DNA from: Amphirosellinia nigrospora
Taxonomy: Eukaryota; Ascomycota; Sordariomycetes; Xylariales; Xylariaceae
Reading direction: 5' to 3'
Assembly (NCBI GenBank): GCA_004123355.1
Contig: SCHM01000004.1
Location: forward strand, 2,418,001 to 2,482,000
Length of the DNA stretch: 64,000 bases
Below the pieces are notes generated by a model. The model had not been told where the DNA came from. It made no database searches and worked only from the letters and a program-made list of their open reading frames with translations. Positions 12,620 to 24,620 of this stretch are shown in pieces. How positions within the stretch are numbered: position 1 is the first letter of the stretch; each line of letters opens with the position of its first letter. Position numbers and translations under genes: made by a program.

Positions 12620-12992
12620 ATGGATTTCTGGAACAAGTTGCAGGCTCCCAAGACACGGAGAGGACGAGGTAAGACAGACACCAACTCTTGTGAGCGAGAG
12701 GGGACTTGAACGGTACCTACTATCAAAGGACATAGCCATTGGACCCCGACGCCGAGAATGATACCGGGCCATTTTGTGTCTATCTAAGGAGGTACTTCTG
12801 TGCTCAGCCAGATTGAGGTGACAGTGGCCATCGCCGGGTGTACTTCACCGTTGAATTGCGCGTTACCGCCCCATCGCTATCGCGGACGACGACCAATACT
12901 GGCTTGAATGGGTCGCATGGCTCGAGGCGGACAGGGAATATCAGCAGGGTACCCTCACGGCATCGAGCGGAGAGTTGGAGAAGCGGCTGTGA
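12620..12992 (+). CDS. Possible small gene of unknown function
   Basis: ATG 12620 opens MDFWNKLQAPKTRRGRG and runs into a GTAAGA donor at 12669. A candidate acceptor (GACAG) at 12824 leads to GC-rich DNA whose last part reads PIAIADDDQYWLEWVAWLEA and ends KRL-TGA at 12992. That stretch, rich in Trp, Asp and Glu, looks coding. Joining the exons in one frame requires one base to be added near 12837 (G run) and one in the C run at 12877-12880, the same kind of lesion seen in neighbouring genes. The product would be about 73 residues. I recognise no family, and the model is tentative. Confidence 0.3.
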
Positions 12993-15081
12993 TTGGACGA
13001 ATAGGTTGCAGGGGAGCGGCCGGCGGCGCGAGCAGAGCGCTTCGCAGGGACACTAAGAGACCCTTGTTGACGATCTCCGCATCTCATAGGCGGAGACCTC
13101 CCGTGTGCTGCGTGCAATAGCATGGGCATGACCCAATCAGACCGTCCCAAGAGGTGATGTCGTCAACCACCTGCATCGATCAGCTTTGCTGGCCTGGGCG
13201 GTAAAGTATACCTAGCAGCTCAAAGACAAGCCAATGGCGAATCCCAGCCTCTCTCATCTCCGTTCTTGCAGCCAAAATCCCGCAACAGAAGCACCATTCG
13301 GATTGTCGCCAACGCGGTTTGTTATATGTATCGTCTTGAATGAAGTCTCAGAGGCGTATCGTAGCTTAAACAGGGGACACATCTAAACCAAATCTCAGGC
13401 CCGCGTAGCTGGCGCCGGGATGGGACAAACTGTAGACTAGGACGGCTATACTCATGTACTTACACCGGGATGTGCTCAATGCGGCCCGATCGTTCTAGCT
13501 GTCATCATCGTTGGTTGCATTGGCCCGACCGGCATCTTGGACAGTACCACCCAATGTACACTACCATATGAAATTTGCCTGCATATCGTCCCGTTACTGC
13601 ATTCATATTGGTAGACCTGGAATATGTGCACACCAGGCTTGAGCACTAAGGCACATCTGTACTAACAAAACCATACACACCACCGAGGCTAATTTTAGAC
13701 TAAATAGAACACTGCAACTAGTGAGACGATGACCACTAATGGTGATGGTCAGACTATTATAACTGTATAACGTTACCCAGCGGTAGTTCCCGCAATGGTT
13801 GACGTGATTACACAAGCTCCATTTCCCTGCCCCGACGCTTCTCTCGAGGCGATGTAACTGGTGAGCGTCAGGCTGGGGAGCCTCATTGGCACCCCGAGGC
13901 TATGGATATACCTAATCTTGTGTAAAATCATGTTTAACGAGTGATTCATGACTTTTAGTACTCTAGCCTTGCTTGTTTCACGATGCTGATTTATGGTGGA
14001 GGGTATAGAGGTGACTTAGTATCACCTAGGATATCATCATCAGCGTCGGCGCTGACTGCATCATCGAACGAGGTTTACCTTTTTCATTTACGCAAAACGC
14101 CCTACAGACATCTCTAACCGACGACGATTAATGATACAGGGTGACCTCCCCCGGCGTCATTGTGCTTATCTACCTCTATCTCGGAGCCTCACACGCGGCT
14201 TTCCAGCTTCAGTCATCTCTGAATCATGGGTAAGATGGCGAGCTGAACAGTATTCTGCCTATCATTTATGTTCGCAACACACCACCACTCCCACATTTAT
14301 ATGCTATTCTTAAACCGTCCTTCTCAACGACTTTTCCCGGCTTGTCCAGACTGCTGAGAATCTTGTTTTACTAACACACCAAATGAGCATGGTGAGCCAT
14401 TGCTTCCAAGAATACTCTGACCAACGGAGACTGGCTAAACAACCCATGTGTTACGTTGCTTATCAGCCGTAGCGAGTGTGCGAGCGAGACATCGAAACCT
14501 CACTGCTTGTTTCACGAGGGTTCTAAGGTATCTGCGAGGTCAACACGGACGCTCTGGAACTACTGGAGCAGATATACCAGACCTGAAGCTCCTAAATTCG
14601 CCAAAACTTGCTCGTCAGTCGACTAATTAGCCTAGTCTTCACCGTTACAGTACGATCTCCGAGGTCTGGGAGTGTTTGCTTCGATTGTAGGTGCGGCTGA
14701 GACCGAACACGAAACTTCAATAATTATGTCGTACATGTTGTAGCTGTCAGCGTATATGTGCAAACCATCTGATACTATGTAGATTGACTAAGCGAAAATG
14801 ACTTGAACATATTCATATCTACCTAGACATGAACCGAGGCAACTCAGGAGCAATCATTGCAAGAATAACCGAAACATTGTATGCCACGATCTTCGGACCA
14901 TTAGTACTTCATTAAATCAATGATTGTGCTTGTTACCTGGTGTGTTAAAATATATATGGTGGTGGATTATATCAGGCACCTCTCATGATATGTGTAAGAG
15001 GACGAGCAATAAGTCATAGTTAGTCGTTGGCCTCAAATCACATTAGTGAATGAAACTTGCAACCAATAAATATTAGTGACC
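12993..15081. other. Intergenic region without a recognisable gene
   Basis: About 2.1 kb with only short, composition-random open frames. I see no conserved protein, repeat family or RNA before the tRNA at its right end. Confidence 0.5.
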
Positions 15082-15153
15082 GGCCTCGTGGCCCAATGGC
15101 AAGGCGTCTGACTACGAATCAGGAGATTCTGGGTTCGACCCCCAGCGAGGTCA
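15082..15153 (+). tRNA. tRNA-Arg (anticodon ACG)
   Basis: The acceptor strands GGCCTCG (15082-15088) and CGAGGTC (15146-15152) pair with one G-U, and A15153 is the discriminator base. The anticodon arm is TCTGA-CTACGAA-TCAGG, placing ACG at positions 34-36. The T loop is GGGTTCGACCCC. There is no intron and no encoded CCA, as expected for a eukaryotic nuclear tRNA. It decodes CGU (and CGC/CGA if A34 is modified to inosine). Confidence 0.95.
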
Positions 15154-15154
15154 A

Positions 15155-15159
15155 TTTTT
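15155..15159 (+). terminator. RNA polymerase III terminator of tRNA-Arg
   Basis: A run of five T directly follows the tRNA 3' end, the standard Pol III termination signal. Confidence 0.8.
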
Positions 15160-15445
15160 GTTTTATTCATTTATATCTTCTCTTAATATTTTCTTCTATA
15201 CCCACAGGGGGAGATACCGTGGCAATGACGCGCTGGCTCGCTTTGAATGGCGTGGAGATCTAAATATTATTATTGAATCTACGTTGGAAGATTCATGAGC
15301 AACTGAGTTAAAAGCTATAATTTAGTTTAGTGAGAAACAATAAGGAACGCGAGTTGAAGAATTAAAAAGGAACTTTCGTGTTTTAAGGATGTCTCATTAT
15401 ACTATCATTAGATTAAAGTTAAGTGTAGGACGTATCCTTTCTTGG

Positions 15446-17082
15446 TCATTTCCTCGTTTTTCGTGCGTGCTTCACCAAGTTTTCTATGACGCCTTCAAAG
15501 GCCTCCCTGTCGCCAATTTTCTCGTCTGTGCGCTTCTTCCAGAATTCGTGCACCTCCTTTCCTAAAACTTCCATTTCTTTCAGCTTCCTTACGTGCCGCT
15601 GAAGTTCGATATCGGTCATCCCTCTTAAAGCCTCTTCTGTCGTAGCGCATAGTTGTTTTGCTGCTACCAAATCGAACTCCGGGAGTTGGGGTGGCGCCTT
15701 CCGCTTTTTTGAACGAGATCTGGGTTTCTCCTTACCCTGTGAGTCCACTGAGATAGATGACCCGTTGCCGTCCGATTTCCGTAGTCGAGACACGGGAGTC
15801 CGTAGAAGTCCGCAGCGAGCCATTTGACGTGACGCGGTGTAGAGATGGACTAGTTTTTTTTGTTTGGATGCAGGGGGATCTCGTCCAAATCCACAGGCAC
15901 TCCAAGTGAGACCAAGAAGAGCCTCCTGATGCGGGACCGAATCCAGTCAGGAGGCTGAAGAGGAGGTGGCGCTGCTAGTTGCGACCATAATGATGCGCTC
16001 CTCGGATTGAAGAATATAGGATTGTCGCTTGGCGGCGAGGAAAGAGGAGGGATTTCAAGTACATTAGGTGGGTATAACGCATCTAAGTAGGGCTCGGAGG
16101 CCGTCAAGATGTCTTCAGAGTCTAGCCCATCGAGATCTATATTGGCTTTGAGCACACAGAAGTCAGTATAATTGTAATAAGGCTACCTAAGAAGGGTGCT
16201 AGACACACAAAGGAAGGTATAGAGACTTGTGGCCCGCTCGTCATCGGTTGAGTAGTTGGAGGTGCTTCGGCCTGCTGGAAGCCATCATCAAATCACCAAA
16301 ATCCGCATCTTCGTTGCCCTCCTCGAACTCGTCAAAGTCGTCGCCAAAAGCGTCGTCATTTTCACTCGTCTCCTCGTCGCGAAGACTCGCGATTGATCTG
16401 GCCGCTGAAGACTTCCTCCGTTTGTGTGTTGACGGGGACTTCAAGGCTTGGTGGACAGCCGTGTCATCTACGAAGGCACGGTCAATGGCAGTGTGGATTT
16501 TAAGAGGACTTGTCGTACCGGTGTCTTGTGCATTGACGTCTAGCGAAGTAGCGAGGGGTTAGCCTCGCCAGTGCCATCGGGCTTCCGAATGATGTCTGGC
16601 GTGGCATCTGCCTGGTGCAAATGTTCGTGATAGTCATGGTCGAAGAACCAGGAACGTCGTCGGTCTCATCGACTATCGTTTTGGGAATCGTGATGTTTCC
16701 GGGTGCGGCGGCCTGGTTAGATGTAGGCAGAGACTGCTCGTCCTGCACAATAGCTATTTCATCCGGTGAGGCATCCTCTGTCCTCTTCTCGTAGGCTTCG
16801 GTGCCTGGGACTTCCCCGTAGGAGGGCTCGTCGTCTACCTTTTCCACCCGGGTCTTAGGGATGGGAGAAACTGCCCTGGCACTATTCCCAGGAGACGACT
16901 GAGCATCGGAGTAGTGCTCATCTGAATCCGAGGCCTCTGCTACAGCACAATTAGATCTTCGGGGTCGTGAAGGAAGTGTTGAGCAAGGATAGGAGCGTAC
17001 CCAACTCGTGCGCACCAGGGTCTTCTGTCCCTGTCCTCTCGGGTGCCTCAAGGCTAGAAGAAGGCCTGCGCTCTCCAGACAT
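15446..17082 (-). CDS. LAA2-like (YBL010C/DUF5102) AP-1 accessory protein, several apparent frameshifts
   Basis: The minus strand encodes one long protein broken into pieces. It starts MSGERRPSSSLEAPERTGTE at 17082 and has an acidic middle (DDAFGDDFDEFEEGNEDADF, then GDFDDGF). The signature block is LYPPNVLEIPPL...SLWSQLAAPPPLQPPDW-IRSRIRRLFLVSLGVPVDLD, and a C-terminal helical segment (ELQRHVRKLKEMEVLGKEVH) ends at 15446. The DFGDF-type acidic motif and the SRIRRLFLVSLGVPVDL block match what I know of yeast Laa2 relatives, which help recruit the clathrin adaptor AP-1 to trans-Golgi and endosomal membranes. Single bases seem missing at about 16650 (T), 16558 (C run), 16284-16286 (T run) and 15854-15861 (T8 on the plus strand). 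There is an unresolved frame change near 16960, and an intron lies near 16130-16215 whose exact borders I could not fix. Confidence 0.6.
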
Positions 17083-18240
17083 GTCGGGACGTAGCGTGGG
17101 AGATACCAAGCCCGATATTGCACACTGATGGAGGAGAATCAACCAGTGCTCGGGATATAAAAGTCTGCTGAGTTCGAGAGGGTTGCTGCCGCACGGAGGT
17201 TGAGGGGTAAGATAGCCTGCTCGACTAGCAGTAGGTAGCGAATGCAGCGTTGACTTAAAGTGGCCAATGGATTTAAAGTTTAGATAGTGTGGCTTTCAAA
17301 GAGATGAGAAAGCTGTCAGGGGTTGAGCCTGTCTGTGCCTTCTGGTGGTAGCAGTGCGCAAAGAAGGCCGAATGAATTATCTGGTCTGGTCTGGTCTGCT
17401 CCTTGAAGTTGAGGGTGGATGCTTTGGATCGGGTTTGCAGTTGGGGGATCGGAGACATTGAGCCTTCATCGGATGATGAAGCTGCGGCACTCAGGCCATC
17501 AAGGAGGAGAGGCATGGACCGTATAGTTGGTTGTTAGTTGATAGATCGGCCAATTACCTACCTAACACGCCTACCCTACAGCAGTTCTAGACCGCTTGGA
17601 CTTGTTCCAGGACCAACTTGGCGATACCGACGTACCTAAGACTTAGGTAAAACCACCGCTACACAGGTTATTTGCCAAGTAAGGGCTGTACCTTATGGAT
17701 ACTGAGTACATAACTGGCGTGTGATAGGTGGCTCACGTGGCTTAGGTGGGTAGACAGCTTGCGAAAGCCTGCTACAGGTACCCACAGCATTGTGGCTCAA
17801 GCTCCAGGCACTGAACGAATTGAACCAGTTGCCAGCCACCTGCTCCCTTTGATCCATCTACCTGCCCTGGAACTGTACCGGCGCGTATCGTCCAGCTGAT
17901 GAGCTTGTCGCGCAAAAAGTTGGCTGCTGCAGGTACCTACTTAGATATTTTTCTAGATTGCCAAGGTGACTGTGGTGTTGGGCCAACTAAGAGTCCTCCT
18001 CGCATCGTTATTCACCACCGCGAAACGCCATTGTTGTCTTTGGTGATCCTCCCCGTCTCTATCTACGCAGCAAGAGCGACATCCCAACCTAACCCTGCGG
18101 ATTAACAACTGGGCATGTGGATGTAGATGTGCATGTCACCGCGAGGCCGCTGATTGAATCATCACATTCCACCTTCGCACGCGTTACCGCCTCCCGAACC
18201 CGAGCCGATTACATCCCCGCGACACAGCCAAGATCGCACA
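17083..18240. other. Divergent promoter region (LAA2-like / NSP1)
   Basis: This lies between two divergently transcribed genes. A minus-strand ATG frame at 17273-17515 (MPLLLDGLSAAASSSDEGSM...) is Ser-rich and could be a leader ORF or an unrecognised exon, but no join is evident. The 17520-17900 stretch is rich in the TACCTA / TAGGTA words common in this window. Confidence 0.4.
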
Positions 18241-20454
18241 ATGTCCCTCTTCGGCAACTCGACCTCATCAGGGGCCAACAACAATGCAACCACCTCCAGT
18301 GCGTCGGCCGGCGGTGGATTGTTTGGGTCGTCGACAGCACCCGCCACATCAGGCAGTCTTTTTGGTAGCCAACCGAAAGATCAGTCGAAAAGCACACCTA
18401 GTTTCTCCTTTGGAAACGCAGCTAGTGCAGGTAACGGTGCAGCGGTTACTTCGTCCGGCGCCTCAAGTGGTAGTTTGTTTGGAACCTCCAGCACAAAACC
18501 GGCTGAACAGAAGCCACTATTCGGAGCCACAGGCGGCGCCGCTCCTGGCTCAAGTACGCCATCTTTAGGTGGAGGAGCCAGTGGTAGTCTTTTTGGAGGC
18601 TCGTCGCTCACGCCTTCAAGCACTAGCACCAGCATGTTTGGGAGTAAGCCAACCGCAACGTCAACTGGCACCGCCAGTCTCTTTGGCAACACATCTTCAA
18701 CCCCGAATAGCACTGCCCCTAGCACGACGCCAACGACGATGACCTCCGCCGGCAGCCTTTTCCCCCAGACGAAGCCTGCTACTAACCAGGATGCCTCTAC
18801 GAGCAAACCGGGCGGGCTGTTCGGGGAGGCGGTGCTTCTACCGGGGTTCGCTCTTTGGCGGCACAAGTTCTAACACTACCTCCGCTGCCCAGTCAACACC
18901 AGCCAAACCCATGTTTGCTCTCAATTCCACAACGCCGGCTGGCGCACCTCCGGCAAATACTTCTAAGCCGTCTAGTGGACTAGGACTTTTTGCTAATACA
19001 TCCAATACCGCTCCTCAGAGCGGTCTCTCCCTGTCCAACTCTACCCAGCAAGGCGAGAAGAAGGAGAACCAATCTTTCAGCTTGTTTCAGTCAAAACCTG
19101 CAACAACCCAGCCAACCACGTCACTCGGGGAAAGCCTGCCACTGAGAAACCAATGGCCCAGTCTGAGAAAGATACTGCGCCTATGCTTGGTGCAAAGCCA
19201 GCAACTACGGAAAGCGCCGGTCCCAAGGCTGGTACGTCGCTCTTTGGGCAAACCAAACCTGCCGAGACTGCCGCGCCAGCTAAGCCGACTTCTTTGTTTG
19301 GAAATGCCCCTGCCTTAACACCATCGGGGGCTCCTTATTCCCCAGCTCTACTAGCACAGCTCAAACTCCTAGTACTAGTGCTTTGGCTCCCGCGACGTCA
19401 ACACAAGCCACATCACTCTTCGGAAATGCAAATAAGTCGACGGCTGGCACTACTACCACCTCTGAGCCTCCAAAGTCACCGTTTGGAATACCGGCTTCTG
19501 GCGCGGCTTCAGGAGCATCAAAACCCGCGAGTCTGTTCGGTACAAAGCCGGCGTCAACAACGGCTGCTTCGACAGCCCCCACCATTACCAGCGCACCGGT
19601 TGCCGGTAGTACCCCCACCGCTAATACCAGCGCAGCCTCAGCCACCACTGCAGCACCATCAACTGGTTCACTCTTTGGTACCGCGGCCAAGGCTATGCCG
19701 TCTGCGGGATCGGCCGCTCCAAAGCCTGTAGCCTCTCAGACGACTGGCCTAGGCGCATCAACGAGTGGTCCAACATCCTCCATGGCGCGCCTAAAGAACA
19801 GGACTATGGATGAGATCCTAAACCGCTGGGCTACAGATTTGTCTAAATACCAGAAAGAATTCAAAGACCAAGCTTCTCAGGTAGCAGCCTGGGATCGTTT
19901 ACTAGTTGAGAATGGCGACAAGATCCAAAAATTGTATCTCAACACGTTCGAGGCGGAGAAGGCCAGCCGTGAAGTTGAGCGGCACCTTGTGACTGTGGAA
20001 AGCCAGCAAGAAGAACTGGAGTCTTGGCTAGACAAGTATGAGATCGAAGTGGACGCTCTGTTCTCTAAACAAATCGGTCCTGGTGAGCAGCTGGCCGGCC
20101 CTGACCAGGAGCGTGAGCGAACATATAAGCTGGCCGAAAAGATCACGGAGCGTCTAGATGAGATGGGCCGGGATCTGACTAAGATGATCAAGGAAATAAA
20201 TGACATCTCAGGAACCGTAAGCAAGGGTAGCAAGTCCGATGATCCGGTATGTATTCCGCAAATCCCTTTTATCGTTGTCCATGTACTAATCGGTACCCTA
20301 GTTGAGCCAGATAGTACGTGTTCTCAACGGACACCTTACACAACTTCAATGGATCGATACCAATGCGGCAGCACTACAAGCCAAGGTGACAGCTGCGCAG
20401 AAGGCGAGTAGTCAATCGGCAGCCAGTACGGGGGTCCTGAACAGGATAATATAG
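18241..20454 (+). CDS. NSP1: Nucleoporin NSP1 (FG-repeat nuclear pore protein), four apparent frameshifts
   Basis: ATG 18241 (MSLFGNSTSSGANNN) begins about 490 residues of Ser/Thr/Ala-rich sequence with many GSLFG, SLFGN and FGSKP-type FG repeats. A C-terminal coiled-coil domain follows (MARLKNRTMDEILNRWATDL...LDKYEIEVDALF...ERTYKLAEKITERLDEMG). Exon 1 ends at 20246 on GTATGT; exon 2 (20302-20454) adds LSQIVRVLNGHLTQLQWID and stops at TAG. FG repeats form the permeability barrier of the pore, and the coiled coil anchors it in the Nsp1/Nup62 subcomplex. G runs at 18823-18826, 18843-18846, 19127-19130 and 19326-19330 each appear one G short. Adding four G gives exactly 670 codons in exon 1 and a 720-residue protein, so error is likelier than decay. 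Confidence 0.9.
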
Positions 20455-20844
20455 ACAGCTTCTATCGGTCCTACATGGGACGCAGGTAACCAATGAATGG
20501 TAATTGGGTTTTGTAACAAGCACTATCGATGCCGGGAAGCATGTAGCAACCATAGGCGAATGTGAGGAATTCACGAAATAACTTAAACATTAGGTAATAG
20601 CAATGAAAAGCAATGATGGCATGTCATTAGAGGTGAGAGGCGCTTTGCTATTCGAGAATTCGGAGTACGATCCACGGGCCATACGGACATTGTATGTATG
20701 TACACTATACGCACAACACTGAAGAGATGAGCAGTTTAAGAGACGTATTGTTTGCCTTGTTCCCCCAGCCTAAAGCTGGTCATTAATAGCTTGATCCCAT
20801 GTCAACCAATCCTCCATAAGAATACACTTAGGGTCAACAGGGTA
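20455..20844. other. Convergent spacer NSP1 / INH1
   Basis: This is the 3' flanking DNA of the two facing genes. No gene is seen. Confidence 0.5.
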
Positions 20845-21468
20845 TTAGTTCTTCTCGCCGCCCTGCTCCTGAGTCAATTCGTCGCTGTAAGAGAGAAAGC
20901 TATTAGCGCGATTCTCAGCGAATGGGAAAGTGAAGTATATTTGAGTTAGAAGCCTGCATCGTGGTGTTGTCCACATTGGACGAACGACCTAATAAAGGAC
21001 CGAAAAGAGCTGTGGCAAGAGAAAGTGGGTGGCTCACATATGGTCGGACAGCTTCTTGAGGTGGTCTTGCTGCTCGGTGATCTTCTTACGGAGCTCCAGT
21101 AGCTTCTCCTTCTCGCGCTGGCGGATGGCGTAATCCTCGTTGGCCTTCTCCCTGCGCTGGAAGGCGTCTCTGTTGTAAAGGTCCTGGTCAGCTTCCTCTG
21201 CTCCAACTGCAACGATAATGCCCTGGTCACAATATTCCTTTGCTGGGAGCCCTGCCCGATATAGTCATGCTCCTAATCATGCATCGAGCGGGCAGGGAAG
21301 CCGTGTGCTTTGGGGCATTTGAGAGAGGTTCGTGGGGATGGGAACGTACCCCTGGCCGCCCGTCTTGGGGAGCACCAGTATCACCGGCACTCATGGCTCG
21401 AATGGTGGTTGAGAAAGCTCGGGAAGTGACACCACGAGAGGGAACCTTGGTAAGGGTTTGGCGAACAT
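20845..21468 (-). CDS. INH1: Mitochondrial F1-ATPase inhibitor (IF1/INH1 family)
   Basis: Three exons run 21468-21350, 21169-21038 and 20884-20845. The product starts M(F)RQTLTKVPSRGVTSRAFST, a mitochondrial presequence. The inhibitory segment is GDAFQRREKANEDYAIRQRE, followed by the coiled coil KEKLLELRKKITEQQDHLKK. The tail across the last junction is LSDHIDELTQEQGGEKN. IF1 blocks ATP hydrolysis by F1Fo when the matrix is de-energised. The model needs a third T after ATG (TTT for the observed TT, about 21463-21465) and two more C in the run at 21372-21375 (GCTCCCC). With these, all phases agree and the protein is 97 residues, typical for the family. The last exon of 40 nt is easy to miss because the read-through TGA after exon 2 gives a plausible truncated end. 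Confidence 0.85.
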
Positions 21469-24400
21469 CTTGAAAACTAGGACGGAACAAAGCGATATGT
21501 TAGCCGGCGCGTTTTGCGCGGGATTGTGTTCTTTGATGGATTTGGGGGTTGCGAGAGGGGTTATTGTTTAATATAATCGATTGATTTCGAGGTAGGATAT
21601 CGAGGCCAATTGAATTCAGCAGAGGTGCTGTAGGCAATGGCTTAATAAAATTGGCATTGAGGGCATTTACATACCTTGGTGGTGCGTTGTTGAACCGAAG
21701 TTTTCGACGATATGGTGTGGGATGACGCAGTTGCAGTCTAGTTGGAAGATTGAGGCAGTTGATTGAAACAGCTGATCGATTGTTGATTGGCCTGAGGTCG
21801 GGTTAAGGCGGAGCGGAGCTCTGGAAGCTCAGGCCATTCTTTGGTGCCTCGGGCGGAATCAATGGCCGTGGGGTCTGGTCTGGCCACCACCCTTAGGACC
21901 GGCCCTCCCGCGTGTGTGGTGTGTCTGTGTGTGTATGATCAACTACAAGCGATTACACTAAATATTCTCTTTTCCTCCCGAGGGGAAGGGACCTCTCAGA
22001 GGTAGCTCAGGGGGATGAATCTACTCCATGCCATCACTAGGTATTATCATCCTCAATACAATCCATTAGATGTAGCTACTGCTTGTTTGAATTACATGCA
22101 TTTCTTCAAAACAATTTATTGCACTCATTTAGAAACATAGAATACATTTTAGGCCACCTAGATCTTTTGCAGCGAAGGACAGAATATATATTACTGAGGT
22201 CATCTTCCTAAGACTAGTAAGTGCGCTCATGATATAATAATAGCTAGATCTGTCACAGGCAAGAGATCGTGTGACAAACGGCGAAGGAACGCATAAGAAG
22301 CACATCTGGGCAAAATTAACTGAGAAAACTAGGTTAGGTGCTAAAGAAGTGCATCAATACCTACAGCCGGCTATTACACACAGTAAGGCGGGCAGAATGT
22401 CTATTTCGAATATGAAGCCAAAGAATGGAATGATCTAGAATATCGTATGCATTAAGGTAGACTAGACTAGTATACTTCCGGCCCGCATCTGATGCTTTCC
22501 ACCATGACCCAAAAGTCGCGTAGCTTTGAATAGGTCCAGAGACACTCAGTGTCGTGATGAGATCAAGGGATACCTATAGTAGGTAGCTTTGTTTGGGATG
22601 GGGTTATCTTGATCCGTGTGAAGTGCCACGAATGGATCGCCATCGACTAGCTATTACTGGCGGATGCTGACGTAGATCGAGGTGTCGATGTCATCAATGC
22701 ACTAAATGCCTAACCTACAGTAGTACCAAGGGTATATTTGCCTCGTGCTTCGGAAGTCGCCTTGAATCGCGTCTCTTCCCGTCCCTTGATTGGCTCTTTT
22801 ATTGGCGATCCAACTTCGCCTTAACATGACACTTTTATAACATCCACCACTTACAGACTTATCTACGCAGTAACCTAGGGCAAGAAGTCCGGGTTGGCAA
22901 ATTGTAGCCCAGTCACGATGCCGTAGTTGGGCTTTAAGCTAAGTTATAGGTAATAGAGTATGATAATGACTTATTTAATCTAAGTAACAGGGAAACCGAA
23001 CAACGTTACCTCTGGCAAATAAATAATGAGCTAAAATACCATAACAAGCAGCATTGACAACGTTAAATTATAATGCTATAGGAACAATATAAGAAGATAT
23101 AGTTTATCATGTATCGACGAGTGAGCGTAGACTATAATGGCCATTGAAGTCGACAAAATAATAATTGCTAGTAGGTTACCTCAAAAGGCTGATGATATAT
23201 GATGTAGGTAACAAAACAAATAACAGAAGTTCGGCGTCTTTAGATAGCTAGCCAGCCACAGGAACATGATCCCAGGGGTAGAGCTGGTAAAGGAGAATGT
23301 AAGGCTTTTGCAGCCTTAATAGAGTCATGGCAACAATAACAAGCACGTGGGCAGATTGGCCGACTTCTCGGGGGATCTGAGGTACTCCTACCCTAGCGAG
23401 AGGTATTAGTTAGATATGAATACTTACGGTTTTGCGTTGGAATTTAGCCGTCAGTAGGTACTGTTTGTCGTGACAACACAATGGAAACCTCCCGGACTAG
23501 CATCGGTACCCAGAAGAGGTAGTTGCCGGAGAGGGTGGCCTGGACTGCCCGCTATTTCCCCAGCTGCAGTGCTACAGCATCGCACCGCTGCACTGCCCCT
23601 CCACCCAGGGTGCCAGAGCAGAGCACTACCGGAGTGCGGGACAGCATAGTGCAGGCCTGTACCAAGCGGGCGGCCACACAATGCAAGACCTCATTCACCT
23701 TCTAAGGGCGCCTATCCAATTCCCTCTCTCCTTCCCTTCCTCAATTTTTTGCGCTTCCTTGTTTCTTCTGTGCATCACATACCACATCTGCGCAAGGCTC
23801 TCTTTCTCTCTCTATCTCTCTTCAAGGTTGTTACGTCAAGTTCCCTAACGTACTCACCTCCCAACCACCAACCACCACCCGCATCATACTCAAGGTACGT
23901 GCCCTCTGGTTCTCATACCCGCCCTGTCTTACGTCTTGCCTACCGTACCCTGCCCTGCTGCCATAATATCCCCCATATCCCCCTTCCCTTCCCCCTTCCC
24001 TGCCCGCTGGGCCTGCAACCCAGAATTTCCCACACTCTCCCGCCTGGCTGCACCTGTCGTCATCGCCCACGCCCACGCCTACGCCCACTTACTTCCACTC
24101 CCGCATCTCGACCGCCTCGCCTCGCCCGCCGTTGCAACTTGTCACCACCTTGGACACGTTCCAAACCACCATCTCAGACTTTTAACTCCTCTCTGCTTGT
24201 ATTCATCATCTTCAATCACCCTGCGCGACAAGTCGTCTCCCGATTCTTCACGTCTTGTTCACGCGTAGTTCACATTTAGTGGTAGGCGCAAACCCCACTC
24301 ATTGCGGGGGCTTCATCTCTTGTTGTTCACATGGTTATCTGAGTTTCCAGGTCCCTCGACCCCTTGACCTCCTTTTAGAACTACTAGAGCAAGCCTCCTT

Positions 24401-24620
24401 GTTGTCATTGTGCTATAAAACATCGCCTAACCCCGCTGTCGCGTCTGGGCTGATCACGCCCTCCATACCTATACATGACGGCCTGCGCGCTCTTGTTTCG
24501 CTCTCCCTTTGACACCTCCACCGCATCTTTGTTTTAAATTGCCTGGTTGCGAGACTTCCTTAACCTGCTAACAACACTCCGCCTTACAGTTTCGATTACA
24601 CCAAACCCCACGCCGTCAAG
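21469..24620. other. Long intergenic region upstream of 14-3-3
   Basis: 21.5-23.4 kb is AT-rich with no recognisable gene. 23.45-23.7 kb is GC-rich. 23.7-24.6 kb is strongly pyrimidine-rich (CT/CCC tracts) and is most simply the promoter and long leader of the 14-3-3 gene. The open frames across it have the biased composition of such leaders and no domain. Confidence 0.5.

Noticed and set aside
12690-12765. tRNA-like stretch (minus strand GTTCAAGTCCCC with a D-loop-like segment)
   Set aside because: The T stem and acceptor stem do not pair, and no proper anticodon arm forms. It also lies in what looks like an intron or intergenic DNA.
21990-22035. GAGGTAGCTCAGGGGGATG, like a tRNA D-arm
   Set aside because: No matching anticodon arm, T loop or acceptor stem follows.
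23749-24512. Long plus-strand frames upstream of 14-3-3
   Set aside because: The sequence is pyrimidine-rich leader DNA, and the proteins would be Pro/Leu/Ser-biased without any domain.
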